64,000 nt of DNA from Datnioides undecimradiatus (GCA_008933995.1 WARS01000036.1:604001-668000); one strand, 5' to 3'. Counted from the first letter of the stretch, positions 47,354-61,053 are shown. Numbers and translations: made by a program. Notes: generated from the letters alone by a model not told the origin.

Positions 47354-50300
47354 GAGGGGGTCATGACACATTTCCCAATTTATTGCTTGTCTGGGCAACT
47401 GTCACACCTGTCAGAGAAACTGCTCAATTAATTATTAAGAAATTTCTTTTCAAACCTGTTAATTATTGAAGGACTATTTGTTACTTGGCAGCGTCAGACC
47501 TGCGAAGAGAAACCCACTCTGCTCTGTTTGTCCCGCATGCCGTTTGATACTGGGACAACCTCATGTTTTGATGATAAGCCACTATCAAATTCCACATTAT
47601 TACACGTTCTAGACATAACAAATACATACTGAGGGCCAAAGACAAGATTGCAGAGCAAAAATGTAGGCACACCCAAAGAAATAGAAGAGTAGAACACAAC
47701 AACAAACACACCTATAAACAATATGTCCAGCTCAAAGACGTAAACACACACAAACAGAGGCTAACATGTAATTCAAAGCCAGTCTAAACTCTACAAATCA
47801 GACGGCTGACAAACACTGATTGGTAGTCCCATCCATTTGAAAGACATATGGTATAATGACGGGTGTAAGGAAGTGTGGAGTGGGAGCTGAGGCAGAGGAA
47901 CAGCGAGCAGTCAACACCAGCTGCTTTCTACTTTTTAAATCCTTCTATCACTCCATCTGTTTTTTTTTTTTACTTTATCTTTATTCTCATCGCTCTCTCC
48001 TGTGCCTTTATTTGTGCCTCACCTGAATCAGGTTTGGAAAAACGCTTTTAGTCACATCCAGCTGTGTTAATGTTGGGCCTCTGATGAAGCGAGACGTGCA
48101 CAAAATGTAAAAAAATGAGACGTAAGAGCAGGAAAAGTGAAAAAAAAAACCCCACTCCTGGGTTGATGTATGTTTTTAAGATGCAGTGAAGAAAAAAACT
48201 GTTTTTATGCTGCCTCCTGCCTTCCAGTTCCACTCCCCCAAAAACCTCACACACCCACACACAAGCCTCCACCACAATCCCATTGTGATAAGTTCTAAGT
48301 GTACAGGAAGCAGAGAGCAGTAAACACTGCAGCTCCGAAACTCACTCAAAAACTTACCCTCTGAGATTTCAAAGAAGAGCGAGATATGACAGGGATAATT
48401 GAGGGTGAAAAGTTAACGCAATCAGCCAAACAGCAGGACGAAATGTCCACTCTTTACATGCATGAAACCAATGGATCTCAAAGTGTTAGTAAGAAATACA
48501 ACTAACCTCTAACACTGCGGAGCTGAAGCCAAAGCTACATCGCCTCTGAGCCTCTCCTGCTCTAACCGCCTCTCCGATATCTCTTTTACCGTTATGATAC
48601 GTGTCTGCCACTGCAAGGTTTGTGCCTTTAACATGCAAACCAGACAGGGAGAGAGAGTGACTTATGAGGGTATTATTAGCACTGATAGCTGGGGAGAATG
48701 AAAGAGGCGTCGCCTATAGGAAAATACTGAGATAGGGCTGTTCTTCCCGTTCGAGATCCACTTTTATAGCAGGGTTATCAAGCTATTGGTTAATGCTTGG
48801 CTCTGCAGCACAGATAAAAGAAGACAGCAAGAGGCGGGGTGGGATGATATTAAAAGTCCTGCTGTCAACTAAGCACATAGTAAATGCACGTATAGGTGTA
48901 TGCACAGGGAGGGACAGACATAACGACGCTGGGGTGTTTTTGAAATGCCCGTTCCACTTCCGTCACAATTAATGTGCAACAGAATGGGCAGAAAAAACAT
49001 TCGAGAGGAAGCACAGAAATTATGATTCTCCAAATTTGTTTTTTAAAAGTCTGAAAACAAAATGGGAACAACATGAAACTTTTTATGTGGCTGTTTATGA
49101 GAAATGATTGCTGTTAGGGAAGGTTACATTATTGTGGAATTTGCCGTTTATGGCCATCAGATGTGTTACTGTGAGAGTGTTGTGATGTGGGGAGAGTTGG
49201 TGTGAGGGGGAGAGAGACCTTTATGACAAACACACACACACACAATTCCTTTTTGTAGAACTGGAGAGGCTCCACGGGCTCAAACACACACAAACACACA
49301 CACTCACAGAGGAAAATGAGCGGGGTGAGGGGGCCAGACGAAGGCCTCCTGGCAAACACGCTTGGCTCTCTCGTAAACATCTCATTCGATAATACGGAAT
49401 GAAGAGTTAACAGCGAGCATTTATTGCCTCACCCTTCCAGCTAGAGGATGCACACGCATGCTGAAACACACTCATCCGTGCTCACACACACACACACACA
49501 CAGTCGCACACAGACAGACACTAAGCCACACAAACCACAGCCAGCATGCTACACAGACTCTCTGCTTTAACACTTCCAGGGACCACACACTGATTCAGAA
49601 CACAGCCACACACAGCAGGGACAAATAAGAGCATGAGGTGCAAACACGCGTGCATGTATGCAGTGCAGGGGAGTGGACACACTGAGGGTGATGCAGCTCG
49701 TGTGACGCTTGTGAGTGTGAATCCTAACTGCAGTGTGTATCACAAGGCGTTCCTGTTATTGTGTCCACCCCTGCACAGGCATGAATGTACACAGATACGC
49801 AGGCCAGACAGACATTTACAGAGCCAACGCACGGCCGTACGCTTGCCAAACCCTCCACCACAGCTCACACCAGCCTCACCAGACAGGGAAATAACTGTGT
49901 GTGTGTGTGTGTGACTCAGGTCCACATGCAGGAGTTTTCTCAGTTAGGCTTTTTAAAGAAACGAACTGATGATGGACAGTCACTGTGAGCTGTCGATGGG
50001 CCGAATAAGAGACAGCGTGGTGTTCTGTAGGTGTCCTCTCCTGACAGAGCAGCATCATCAGTGGAGCTCCTCTCTGCTCACAGCGCTCCTCCACTATCTA
50101 ATCTGCAGTTTAATAGCGCGGACACACCCATATTACGTGTGAACAGATAGCTGGGTTCACACAGAGGCAGTAAGGCTGAACAGGGAGAGTTAGTGAAATA
50201 TTGAAATGCTGCATTTAAAGTGAGCTCGGTTTGATTCCTGTTCTACATTAACTGCCACTCAATTACACTGTTTTACATAATTTGAAAGTGGCTTTCCCTT

Positions 50301-52505
50301 TAAGAGACGCACTATAAACGAACAATGAATGACTAAAGAAATAAAAGGATTTATCAGCTATTGAGAAAAACTACAAAGTCGAGCTGAAAAACTTCCTGAC
50401 ATGCGTGAAATTGCAGACCATAAAAAATTTGCGCATCACTTCGGCGCTTCTGATTTTCTCCGCACCACGCTTTGCGGCAAAATTAAAAAAAAAAAAAAGC
50501 CTCAAAGACCTGCGCTCGTCTTTAGCCTCCAGCTCGGTGAAAGCCAAAGAAAACAGGAATTTCCCCGCTCTTCCTGACACGGGCACTCTTTGCGCATTAG
50601 CCCTCGTTTCGCGCCCCGAAAGAGCCTGCGCGGCCCGTCAGCTTTTTTTAGGATCTGAAAGTAACTTTAAGCAGACAGGCAGGCCAGGAACCTGGAGCGG
50701 CTGCACAAAGTCTCCCATCACATCAACTGAAACGAATTGGTTTTTCCTCGCGGTTGACTCAAAATATCCCGTGTTTTCTTTCTTTTTTAAAATTATTTAT
50801 TTACCTAATGTCGGGCTGATGAACGTCTCATACGACAGAAACTGGTCACCGTGTTGTCTGACGCTGCGTCACGGTGGTGCTATTATTTTTGAATGAATTA
50901 TTCGGCCTATTATAATTATATTCGTGCTATTACAATTACTGGCGTGTCTGAAAACGTTGCTTTGTCTGCTCTGAATATTAATCTGAAGCCCGGCTGATCC
51001 GAATTCTCCATCCACGCTTTACCTGCTCAGGTGAGAAGTCCCGTATAAAAGGGACGTTTCTGTGGACAGGAGCTGGCATTTCACACGTGTTTCATTCCCC
51101 GAGGAAAGGGGCTGTAAAAAGAAATGGGTTGGATTCCTGGTGGTTTGGAAAAGAGGAGCGAACTGAGTCAGCCTGCTGTTTTTTAAAGGTCAGGGAGGAC
51201 GAGCGGCTCCAGCGTGGGGCTGAAAGTAGCTGCTGTCGATGGAGCGACTCTTTCGCGTTGAGAGAAGCAATAACTGAACAAATCGGATTTAAAAATGACG
51301 AGTGGAAAAAGACGGCCGTGCCTTTTCTGCCACTCCGTTCGTGGAACCTTTCGCATGACGCGTGTGTGTGAGACATTTATACAAAGTTCACGATCTATTC
51401 TAAAATACACACGGGGATGGAGGTTGGATCTCGTGTTTTTAGTGCAGGACAAACTCCTGCTCTTGACTCGACGGTCTGCACAGGGGCTGTTTCTCATTTG
51501 CAGCCAAACGCATTTGACTTCAGTTTCATCTGCGTCCACGCAGCAGACCGGAGGCCTCTCAGCCCCAAGCCTCCGCACAGACCCGAGCTTTGGGATCAAA
51601 CTTCTGAGCGTTTTGGGAACAGTTCACCTACAGTGAAGGTGTCTTCGCGCTGTGGCAGCTGCAGCCTTCCCGGAGTGTGGTGCTGTCCCGTGTGCTGCAG
51701 AGGTTAAAGGGCCCTTGTAGCTGCCGCAAACACTGTGTGTGTGTTCTACACCTCTCTGTCCCCTCGGCATGTTTAATTCATCGCTGGTCCTGTTTACTGG
51801 TGAATGTGCAGTCTGAGGCGGCGCAGGGCTGACGAGGCCCCGCTGTAGCAGCAGCGTCTCATTCATTATTTTTAAAAAAGTTCAAAAGTCCCAAAGCGCC
51901 GAACTGATGCTGTCACACATTTGATTGTTTCCCCACTCAGATTTACTTTGATCCTATCCGTGTTTGAATCTGAAAACACACAGGCACACACTCTCTCTCA
52001 CACACAGACACACGACCAGCGCAACACTCAAACTCTCATATACAGGCTGACTCTGAGCGATAACGTTTTGATGTGAATTCTTCTAAATGTGCCAGTGGGA
52101 ACAAAATAGCTGGAACAAAGACAAAACCATAACCTGAAATATTAAACTCACAATATCCATAAACTGCCTGAGTTCTTAAATAATATGTGGCTGGACTGCC
52201 GTATCTGCGCGTGGTTGCGAATTTAAAATAACTACTTCAGTTACTGATACTCTAGTTATTAATTTACTGATAGTAAAATTAAATCCGTTTCACTTTAAAA
52301 CAGGGCCAAGCAGTAATATGTAAAGTAATATTCGTGGGCAAATTCATTAGATAAATATGCCTCAGTCTGCAGGACATTTAGACAGAATTAATGCAGGCCA
52401 TTACTGTACAACAATGACTTCTGGGTAATTTTAAAAGAATAACTGTTACTGTTTTGTTATTAAAATGGCTGGATATTAGATATTATAATTGGATAAATAT
52501 GCCAC

Positions 52506-52506
<1 letters not shown>

Positions 52507-52591
<85 letters not shown>

Positions 52592-52941
52592 NNNNNNNNN
52601 NNNNNNNNNNNNNNNNNNNNNNNNNNNNNNNNNNNNNNNNNNNNNNNNNNNNNNNNNNNNNNNNNNNNNNNNNNNNNNNNNNNNNNNNNNNNNNNNNNNN
52701 NNNNNNNNNNNNNNNNNNNNNNNNNNNNNNNNNNNNNNNNNNNNNNNNNNNNNNNNNNNNNNNNNNNNNNNNNNNNNNNNNNNNNNNNNNNNNNNNNNNN
52801 NNNNNNNNNNNNNNNNNNNNNNNNNNNNNNNNNNNNNNNNNNNNNNNNNNNNNNNNNNNNNNNNNNNNNNNNNNNNNNNNNNNNNNNNNNNNNNNNNNNN
52901 NNNNNNNNNNNNNNNNNNTAATAATAATAATAATAATAATA
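52507..52941 (+). repeat. (AAT)n microsatellite spanning an assembly gap
   Basis: Uninterrupted AAT/TAA units run from 52507 to 52591 and again from 52919 to 52941. Between them are 327 Ns. The same repeat unit on both edges shows that the gap is a collapsed or unreadable triplet array, so its true length is unknown. Confidence 0.97.
52592..52918. other. Assembly gap (327 N)
   Basis: A run of N inside an AAT triplet repeat. Reading frames reported across it are meaningless. Confidence 1.
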
Positions 52942-53155
52942 GAGTGCTTCGATAAAGAGCCCGTGATTTTCATTCCAGGTAAACCTTTAATATTAGTGAA
53001 ATCAGTGAAATACGAAAACAATTAATTGGCTTAGAATTTTAAAATAATTCATCATTTACATTCACTTTATAATTTACAACCACTTTCAATCCCGGTTATG
53101 AGTTGAGAATGCAATGTGTGTGTGTGCGCGCGCGCGCGTGTGTGTCACCACTTAC

Positions 53156-53560
53156 TGTTTACGGCGTGTCTGAAGCGCTGCTGGCCGCTGAGGAGGCTCT
53201 GTCCATTGATCAGGAGTATTGAATCCAGGGCTGGGCTGTGGTTCGGCTCCCGGACACGCGGCGGATCACGCTGGTACTGTGCGGAATCTGGACCCGACGG
53301 AGCCGCAGCGGAGAGCCACAGAGACAAAAGTTAGTTACTTTGTGACGGCAGCGCGCAAAGCGGCGGAGTGAGTGGCGAGGTGGACGGACACGGGAGGTGG
53401 ACGGAGGATGCTCGTCTGTGAGGAAGTTGTGGCGAGGAGTGAGAGAGAGGGAGAGAGAGAGAGAGAGTGAGAGAGAGTCTGTAAACACCAGTGGCGCTCT
53501 GTCCTGTAGCCGTGGACCCCTTTTTCGGGTGGGTGCGCACACAAACTTGATATTTTAGGT
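53156..53560 (-). promoter_or_regulatory. satb2: Probable satb2 first non-coding exon and CpG-rich promoter
   Basis: On the minus strand a near-perfect donor ACA|GTAAGTGG sits at 53155. The sequence upstream on that strand (higher coordinates) is CpG-rich to about 53.8 kb, with words such as GCGGCGG and GCGCGC. A GAGA/CTCT tract lies at 53440-53478, and no TATA box is obvious, as is common for developmental regulators. I infer a non-coding first exon joined to the acceptor at 43941. The start site and upper boundary are guesses. Confidence 0.5.
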
Positions 53561-56270
53561 GCAGCCTGCACGTTTGGTTCCGTCCTCCCTCTCGGCGTTT
53601 ATCCGGTTTTTAGCTGAAAGCGCGGCTCAGTGGCGTGAGTCTGCTCTCCTCTGAACTCATGGCTTCATCCTCGGGAGAGAGAGAGAGAAAAAAACGCAAA
53701 ATAACGCGACACCGCCGGAAAAAGGCTCGTGCGTGGAAACAAAACGGACAACCCGGAAGGAAGGAGGAAAACACGGCGCTGAGCGAGGAGCAAACGCCGC
53801 CGTTTGTCTCACAGTAACGGCGGGATTTGTCGGTGCAAAGGACCGGGTTCTAATCAGAGTGTGTCACTTTCAATCTTTGCTGTGCCAACGGGCGCACTGG
53901 CTGATAGAGGGAGGAGAGAAGGGAGGAGAGACAAAGAGAGAGGGAAGGGAGGGAGCAGAGGGGGCGTCAAAACTCTTCTGACCCATGGAAGCGCTCTGTG
54001 GGCCGGATCTCTCTGATAGGACGCATAACATGATATAAAAGTGTCCATCTCAAACTTTTTTTCAGTTTTAATAATAGGCTGCAGATACCTCCTGATCAGG
54101 AGGGAACACCCACGCGGTGACCCGTGGGATCCTCGCCAGTACATTCAATTGTCTCTCGGGCTTTTGAATAAGGTCTATTTTGGCTTGTAGCGTCCATACA
54201 ACATAAACAGTTGAGTAATCGTTTTCTAAATCATAGTCACTGAAATCCGCTCCTCGGGCCCGCGCAGCTGCCTATCACAGGGACCTTGACATTAGAGGAC
54301 GGATGATAGAGAGCTCCGCTGTGACTTTTCCACGATGGCAATATTTCTGCTTCACGCAGCAGTTATTAATCACGCTGCTATCAGCTCCCCTCTAATACTT
54401 TCACACGTCAGTACCATCCCACAGATAAATCCGCTCAAGCACAAGTCCAGCCACTGATACATGTTAATAAGTAGCCTAATAATAAGTCAAAGATGAGCTC
54501 TCTGTCTCGTCTTCTCCTGTGTTTATTAGATGGCCCACGGCAGCTGGGCGCAGTGTTGTGGGATCTGTGTCAGTGATGAACCTGTGCAAGCCAGTCATCG
54601 CTGCAGGGGACTATACTATTGCGCGCATTACCCACCTTCACGTGAGAAAGTGGAGATATTTGGAAGTGAGCCCTGGACTGATGCACCCAAAGGCCAAGAG
54701 GCAGCCGATGCTCTGCCCTCAACAGCCTGCATCAAACCGACCCTGAAACACGTGCGGTGATGCCTGCAGTCCTCCTGCTTCATGTGGCTTTGCATGGCAG
54801 CGTGCAACAGTGAACGCGACAGCTGCGCAGGGTCCGTGAGCCACGGGTTATCCATGTGTTGGTCAAAACGCCCACGCGCTCGCGGTTGGCACCTCTGCGC
54901 ACGGCGGCGCGCACTGTGTGGCGCACAGTCCTCTCTGCCCTCTGTGTTCCACTAAACAGCTAATAGCAGCAATACCTAATACTGACAAACTGTGTGCATA
55001 TTGCACGGCTGTGTGTCTAATGATGGCCATTAGTGCTTTGAGTTCATTACTGTGACCTTAAGAACGAACCTTCTTTAAATCATGAAAGAAACTTTGTCAC
55101 GCGTCAATTTAAATCATTAATTCAAAACTCCACTGATCAGATGTGTAAAGTTACTTTAACTGAAATAAAACCAATAATTGCCACGATGGACGTCCTGAAA
55201 AATTATATTTTTTTCATTCAGTAATAAATATTTCACGTTGCTGAAATAAGTTTTAAGAACCTTTATGCAACCCAGTTCCTGTTTTGATTTCATTGTCCTC
55301 TCAGCTGAGTCCCGAGGCTCGGATTTGCATGTCCCATTGTATTTACGGCCTTACGGTAAACTGCAACAAGAGAGTCTTTCATACACATTTAACAAGAGCA
55401 TGCGCAACCGAATTGAGCAACACAAATGAAGCCACAGGTTTCCAACATCTGCAGCACTGTGACTGTGCGTAAAATGCGCCCAAGCATGCTGGCTGCAGTG
55501 CAGAACGCCGTGTTGATGCGAGGGGAACCGCGGCCGGCACCAGTGCGAAAGGGGATGGCTCACCGCTTCGCTCCAGGCCTCTCGGTGCTCAAAACGTGGA
55601 TGGGGAGCCAGCGTGGTCCACTAAAAGAGCGCACGAGACCCGTTCCGCGTGTGTGCGTCGCCAGTCGTGCGCTCAGTTTTAAAGGAAAAAAAAGAGGCTC
55701 GAGCTGCGATTCAAGACTGCACGGGGCTGATTTTTGGACTTTTGTGCTCTTGGTGAAATGCAGGTAGAATTCTGCCAATTCTGTGAGAATTAAAGCAAAT
55801 GAAAATTACTGCAAATCATCAGCAACGAAACCTTCACTGACACACGAACAGACTGAAGAAAGCTGCTTCGCCTTAATCAGAACCTGGCCTGCAGAGGAGA
55901 GACACGCTTGTTGTCACATTTTAAGAAGGCTGACTCTTCACCGCCTTATATTTACATGTCTCGTGCGCGTCAGTCCAGCATCGGACGCGTCAGTTTTAGC
56001 AGCCCATCTTTTACTCACCTTTAAAGACGCCTGGTGATCAGCGCCAGGACACCTGGCAGCCCTGCTGCTCCCAGAGATGCTAAGCCAGGATTAACTGGAA
56101 ACAGACAGTGGCTGAGAGCCAGTCGGCTCCTCGCTGCTCATTCGTCAATATTATTAAATATGATAATGACGGTGATGATGATGATGGTGGTGGTGGTGTC
56201 GATGCACGCGGAAAAGACTTGTCAAGAGCGTGAGAGGGGAAAGCACGCAGGCCTACTAACAATGATATGA

Positions 56271-56273
<3 letters not shown>

Positions 56274-56312
<39 letters not shown>
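56274..56312 (+). repeat. (GT)n microsatellite
   Basis: About 19 GT dinucleotides, followed by GCGTGTATTTGCGTGTA. Confidence 0.95.
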
Positions 56313-56317
<5 letters not shown>

Positions 56318-57562
56318 ATTTGCGTGTACACAGAATCATTTATTAAGAAGCGAAACAGAAATGTACACCGTGGGATTTCATCTCGCAGACTGTCGTGGGG
56401 CTGCTCGGTGACACAAGTCTGCTGAAGTCTCGCAGCTGTTTTAATTTCACCGTAAAGGGATCGTTAGAGGTCCAGGATAAGAGCGTTAAAGTCCATTTAA
56501 AGCTTTATTTCTCCCCATCCAGCCTGTTAAACCCAGAGTGTCTGCGGTTTCAGGCTGAGGCGACATCAAGCGCCAAACTTCACCAGTCAGAAGAAGAGAA
56601 GAACGCTCTATGGACAGTCATGTGACCTGTTGTGTCTGTAGTTCATTTTGATTTATAATAGAAATATCTTGAAAATAATTTTGCATCTATTCAGTCCTGG
56701 AAAATATTTCGTTTTGCCGTTCCTTTACGGGGTTTTTACGTGTATGAAAACCATGGAGACCTTTAAACGCAGCTCATTTCTATTAAATTAAGCACAGTCA
56801 GCAGATATTTCTGTGAGATTAAATATTAAATCGCTGCTGTCACCTTTATAAAGTCCTCAATAAAGATGTCAACTGTAGACTTCATATGCACAAAAATATT
56901 ACAAACCAAATATCAGGACGAGTAAAACAATAAAAATAAGTTACAGCCTCAAAGACGTTCTTTTCTCGGCATCGTGAAATATTTAAAATATTTGTCTCAG
57001 ATCGGGACAGGAGATGTGCCGGAGCCTTATTGTGTCAAGTTAAATCCGGAGTTTTGTCTTTATCCTGGAGAGGAGACGGTGAACGGCAGTGGAGCGGAGA
57101 CCGAGCGTGTTGCGACATCGCTGCGCCGTATTTATTCAAAGAAGTGTTCTGTTAACTAACCGCCTCATGTGCGTTTCATCTCATCATGCAAAGACATTCG
57201 GCTGCAGCAGGCGCTGTGAATTATTGAAGCCCGGCAGGGAATCGTTCGCCTGCAGAGCTCCTCCGCTGCATCACTTACCAACTCCTTCCCTCTATCTATT
57301 TTCCATTTCTTGGGGAAGTTGGAATCTAGGAACGAGCCCAAACAGGCGTAAGAAGCTCCACAATGCCGCGAAGTAGAATGAAATATTGATCCCTGAAATA
57401 GCCCCGATGGGAAACCGATTCAGAGGAGCGGGGTGAATAATTGATGGGGCTCTGCATCCCCCCAGAGCTGCTGTAAAACACGGCGATCGGCGATTGGAGA
57501 GTAAAGTGGGGCTGTTCGGGTTATTGACAACATGTTTATCTATTATCGAATAGGTTAATGGC

Positions 57563-57594
57563 GTGTGTGTGTGTGTGTGTGTGTGTTTGTGTGT
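57563..57594 (+). repeat. (GT)n microsatellite
   Basis: GT run with one TT interruption, in the upstream region of satb2. Confidence 0.95.
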
Positions 57595-58785
57595 AAAGCA
57601 TGGCCTCGGTTCCGTGGTCCGTCATCTCCTCAGAGTACCACCTACCTACACCCTCCCCACCCCCCACCCCCACCCCCCAAAACAAAGCAACAGAGGGAAA
57701 ATAATAACAGACCTTTATATATTTCACATCCCAGGAGCGGACCAATTTATAGAAAGTGATCCAGTGACTTTGAGCAGAACCGGCCTCCGGCACAAAACTC
57801 ATTTCAAATGCAAGAAGTCAGCAGGATAATTTAGGGAAGAATGCGTCTGGCTTGCATCAGGCAAAATGAAACATTAATAAATAACCACAGTTAGTTTTAG
57901 CCTTGAATTTGCATCATGGAAGCACGAGCGAGGAGATGCATGACACACGCGGAGGCCACGCAAACTCGATTTATTATTCACGTTTATCTTGGTAACAAAA
58001 CCCCAGTCACACACACACACGCGGGGGGGGGTCTTCTGATCGTCACTGACCGGAGTGCGTCTTTCACTCTTTCCGCGTCGTTTTCATCACGCCACGCGCG
58101 CTGATTTTTTTTTTGTCACTTTGTAAGTGTGGGGCTGGGGGGAAACCAGAGGCATCGTTTGTGCAAATAGCGCGGCTGTGTGGTGGAGAGGGAGAGACAG
58201 ACGCGAGAGAGAGCAAACAGGAAAGACGAGGCCGGCGCACCAAACTTCCCAAGTCCAGAGCAAGTGTCAGATTCCAGGCTGCATCTGAGGCGCAGCCCGA
58301 CTGGGATCATTCAGCAGAGTGCATGAGGGTGCTGTCGGCTCCTCTGCTGCCACTCAATTCCTAAATAACTCCTGCGTGTGACTCAGATGTTTAATACAAA
58401 CGCTCTCATCAGTCAGATGTAAGAACAGTCAGCTTGGGGCCGTTTCTGCACGTTTGTCAGGCAGGTGAGGAGGACAGGGCCGCCGCATGAAGCAGGTGAG
58501 GAGGCTGTAAACCTGCTGAATACTTCCACCCATTACACACCGTGACCAGCATCAGGAGGTCTGTTATTTAGAAAAAAAACAGGAAGAGACACGTGACGAG
58601 AGGAAACCGTCCTATTGGTGGCATTAAAGCGTGTCTTTCTGACTGTCGCGTCTTTTGAGGAGTGAATGAATGAATGTTATGATCGGATCATTGCTGACCG
58701 TGCTCTCAGTGCTCCCCTGCACTATCCTCAGACACATCCACAGACAGCACACCCAGCTGTCTCCCGGTGCTCAAGATGCTTTCGA

Positions 58786-58790
58786 TAAAA

Positions 58791-58821
<31 letters not shown>

Positions 58822-58822
58822 A
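58786..58822 (+). repeat. (AAAT)n microsatellite
   Basis: About nine TAAA tetranucleotide units. Confidence 0.95.
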
Positions 58823-59097
58823 GGATCAGTCTGATTAATCTGACCTCGGTATTTTCTCGTATCGCCACGTCACTCAGCTGACATGGCGATGAACACCGAT
58901 CACGGGCTGCATGAGTTCAGTTTGGGCCTGGATGAGTGAGACAAGCGGGGACAGGATATTAAGTTTAGTCCCTCTGGAAAGAGGCTCTGACAATATTACA
59001 GTACAATATATACAATATTATAAATAATATTACTATTAACGGCGTTAATACGAACAGCATCGATAATAATAACAATGACAATACCAATATCAACGAT

Positions 59098-59099
59098 AC

Positions 59100-59137
<38 letters not shown>

Positions 59138-59199
59138 CAACAACAACAATAACAATAATAATAATAATAATAATACGCTAAAATAACAGATTAACAATA

Positions 59200-59230
<31 letters not shown>
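59098..59230. repeat. Inverted triplet repeats: (AAT)n then (ATT)n
   Basis: An AAT array with an AAC-rich centre (59098-59174) is followed 25 nt later by an ATT array (59200-59230). The two are complementary in inverted orientation and could fold into a stem of up to about 30 bp. Confidence 0.9.
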
Positions 59231-59973
59231 GTCGCACTGTGCATGAATGATGCAAATGTTTTCGAACGTGTCCGGTTTTCCGCTCCATTAAACGGCGGTG
59301 GTTCGAATCACGTCTAATTGAAAACGAAAGCAACTAACGCGTAACGAACAGCAGACGTGTGACGCGACACAGGCCATCAAACAAAAAACCCCGAGCAAGA
59401 ATAAATCCATATTCTGACAGAGTCTGAGTTTTGCTGTCGTTTCCTTGATTGGAGCAAAAGAAATTAGAAGGATTAACGGTGTTCCGGTATTTTGCCCACC
59501 CGTTAATAGAGCCCACAGATTTAAGGCCCGTTTGGTTTTTCACCAGCAGTAAGCGCGTGAGCCTCGCATGCTTCTCCCTGCGCTCTGATGTTCCGGTGGC
59601 TGGATTAAAGCGCGGAGGCCTAATTGATGGGTCAAAGCGTCCAAATGGCTTGTTTTTAGAGGATGTATCTCGTTTCCGTCGAGGATTAATTTGTCTTTTG
59701 CCGCACTTTCAGCCCTTTGCCAAATTGCTTCCATGCAGAGGTCACGACTCACCGCTCCATTATTGCTCCTGCACACAATTTTTCACATGTTCGCACTTTT
59801 ACTCCCGAGAGTCCCGAGAAGCTTAAGAAACTTTGGAAGAACACCACATGAAATAATATCCATAATAATGAAATAATGATCATTTTAATTTGTGTTCCAT
59901 TACAGATTATTAGGTATTTAACGAAATAATAACAACAGTAATCAGATTGGAGTGGTGTGAGTATTGGTGTCAT

Positions 59974-60289
59974 TATTACTACGTTTATTATTTTGCTGTA
60001 ATTTTGAACTTTAATAACCCCGAATTAATTTCTTTAATTAGCCTAGATAATGAACGTGCTGGTAGACTTCTGTTGAAACACATGAATATATATTTAATAT
60101 CTATTTAAGGCTTTGCAGAATCAAACAAACATATTACTACGTTTATTATTTTGCTGTAATTTTGAGCTTTAATAACTCCTAATTAATTTCTTTAATTAGC
60201 CTAGAGAATGAACGTGCTGGTAGACTTCTGTTAAAACAGATGAATATATATTTAATATCTATTTAAGGTTTTTGCAGAATCAAACAAAG
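59974..60289 (+). repeat. 158-bp direct tandem duplication
   Basis: TATTACTACGTTTATTATTT begins both copies, at 59974 and 60132. They stay in register through GAACGTGCTGGTAGACTTCT and TTAATATCTATTTAAGG to CAGAATCAAACAAA, with roughly a handful of substitutions and one extra T in the second copy. The high identity points to a recent event or to selective constraint. Confidence 0.95.
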
Positions 60290-61053
60290 ATTTTGTGTGA
60301 GCAAACGTTAATTTGAAATTCTCTAATCACTGAGCTCTTCCAGCAGGACCTAGGCTTCTCACACGAACATTATTAAAAAAACTAAAAGTTGTAATTAATG
60401 GATTTAAAAAAAAAAAATCAATGATTCACAAAACTCTGTACAGATCAAAAAGATCAAAATAATCAAACTCTTGGCTGAGAATAACTCCAGACTGGATCAA
60501 AATCAATTAATTAACCAATTAATATTCATTAACTAATGGATTATAAACAGTGGCAAATTTTGCCCAAGCCACATGTTTTTTTTCCCACAGCCTGTAAACC
60601 TAAAATGTGTTCTTATTAGTGACTTACACAATAAAGCATCTGTATATGATTTATGAATTACTAACAAAGCTAGGTCGCCAAAACCGAGCTTTCCCCATCA
60701 CTGCTTTTAAATTAAAACAGAAATGTGATGATTTGAGATTCATTTCTATTTCTCTTTCAGATGCACTGAAACAGAAAGTTTTTAAAAAAAAAAAACAGCT
60801 AATGGACCGTCAGCGACAAACTGAGCTTAGAGTTTATTTAGTTCCCCAAATAATCTGCAGAAGTTGTATTTTCAGTACACACAGTGTCTATCAGGGTCAG
60901 CAGCTATAATGTCCTTCTGCTCTATCTAAGCTCCTCAGCGTCTGGGCCCTTTGAGCTCCGATATGCAACACAGAGAATTGTTTTCCTTTTGGTAAAAGCC
61001 ATGGCCCTCGCAGGCAGCCCCCGCAGCCTCTTTTCCTCCCAACAGGTCCTTAC

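Larger units (their letters stand above)
43941..53155 (-). other. satb2: satb2 5'UTR intron or promoter-proximal region (9.2 kb)
   Basis: The span from the start-codon exon to the best first-exon donor at 53155. It contains a CpG-rich stretch at about 45770-46110 with a donor-like CAG|GTACGG, a GATA-site palindrome at 47228-47353, CpG-rich sequence around 50400-51860, CA-rich stretches near 45160-45210 and 49480-49520, and the assembly gap. The block 44690-44930 looks unique and possibly conserved. No protein-coding gene is recognised on either strand. Confidence 0.6.

Noticed and set aside
50405-50896. 163-codon plus-strand open frame in a CpG-rich stretch
   Set aside because: CpG-rich DNA is poor in stop codons. 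The protein has poly-Lys from an A-run and no recognisable domain.
52454-53021. Two long frames over the N gap
   Set aside because: They consist of Asn or Ile/Tyr runs from AAT repeats and unknown bases.
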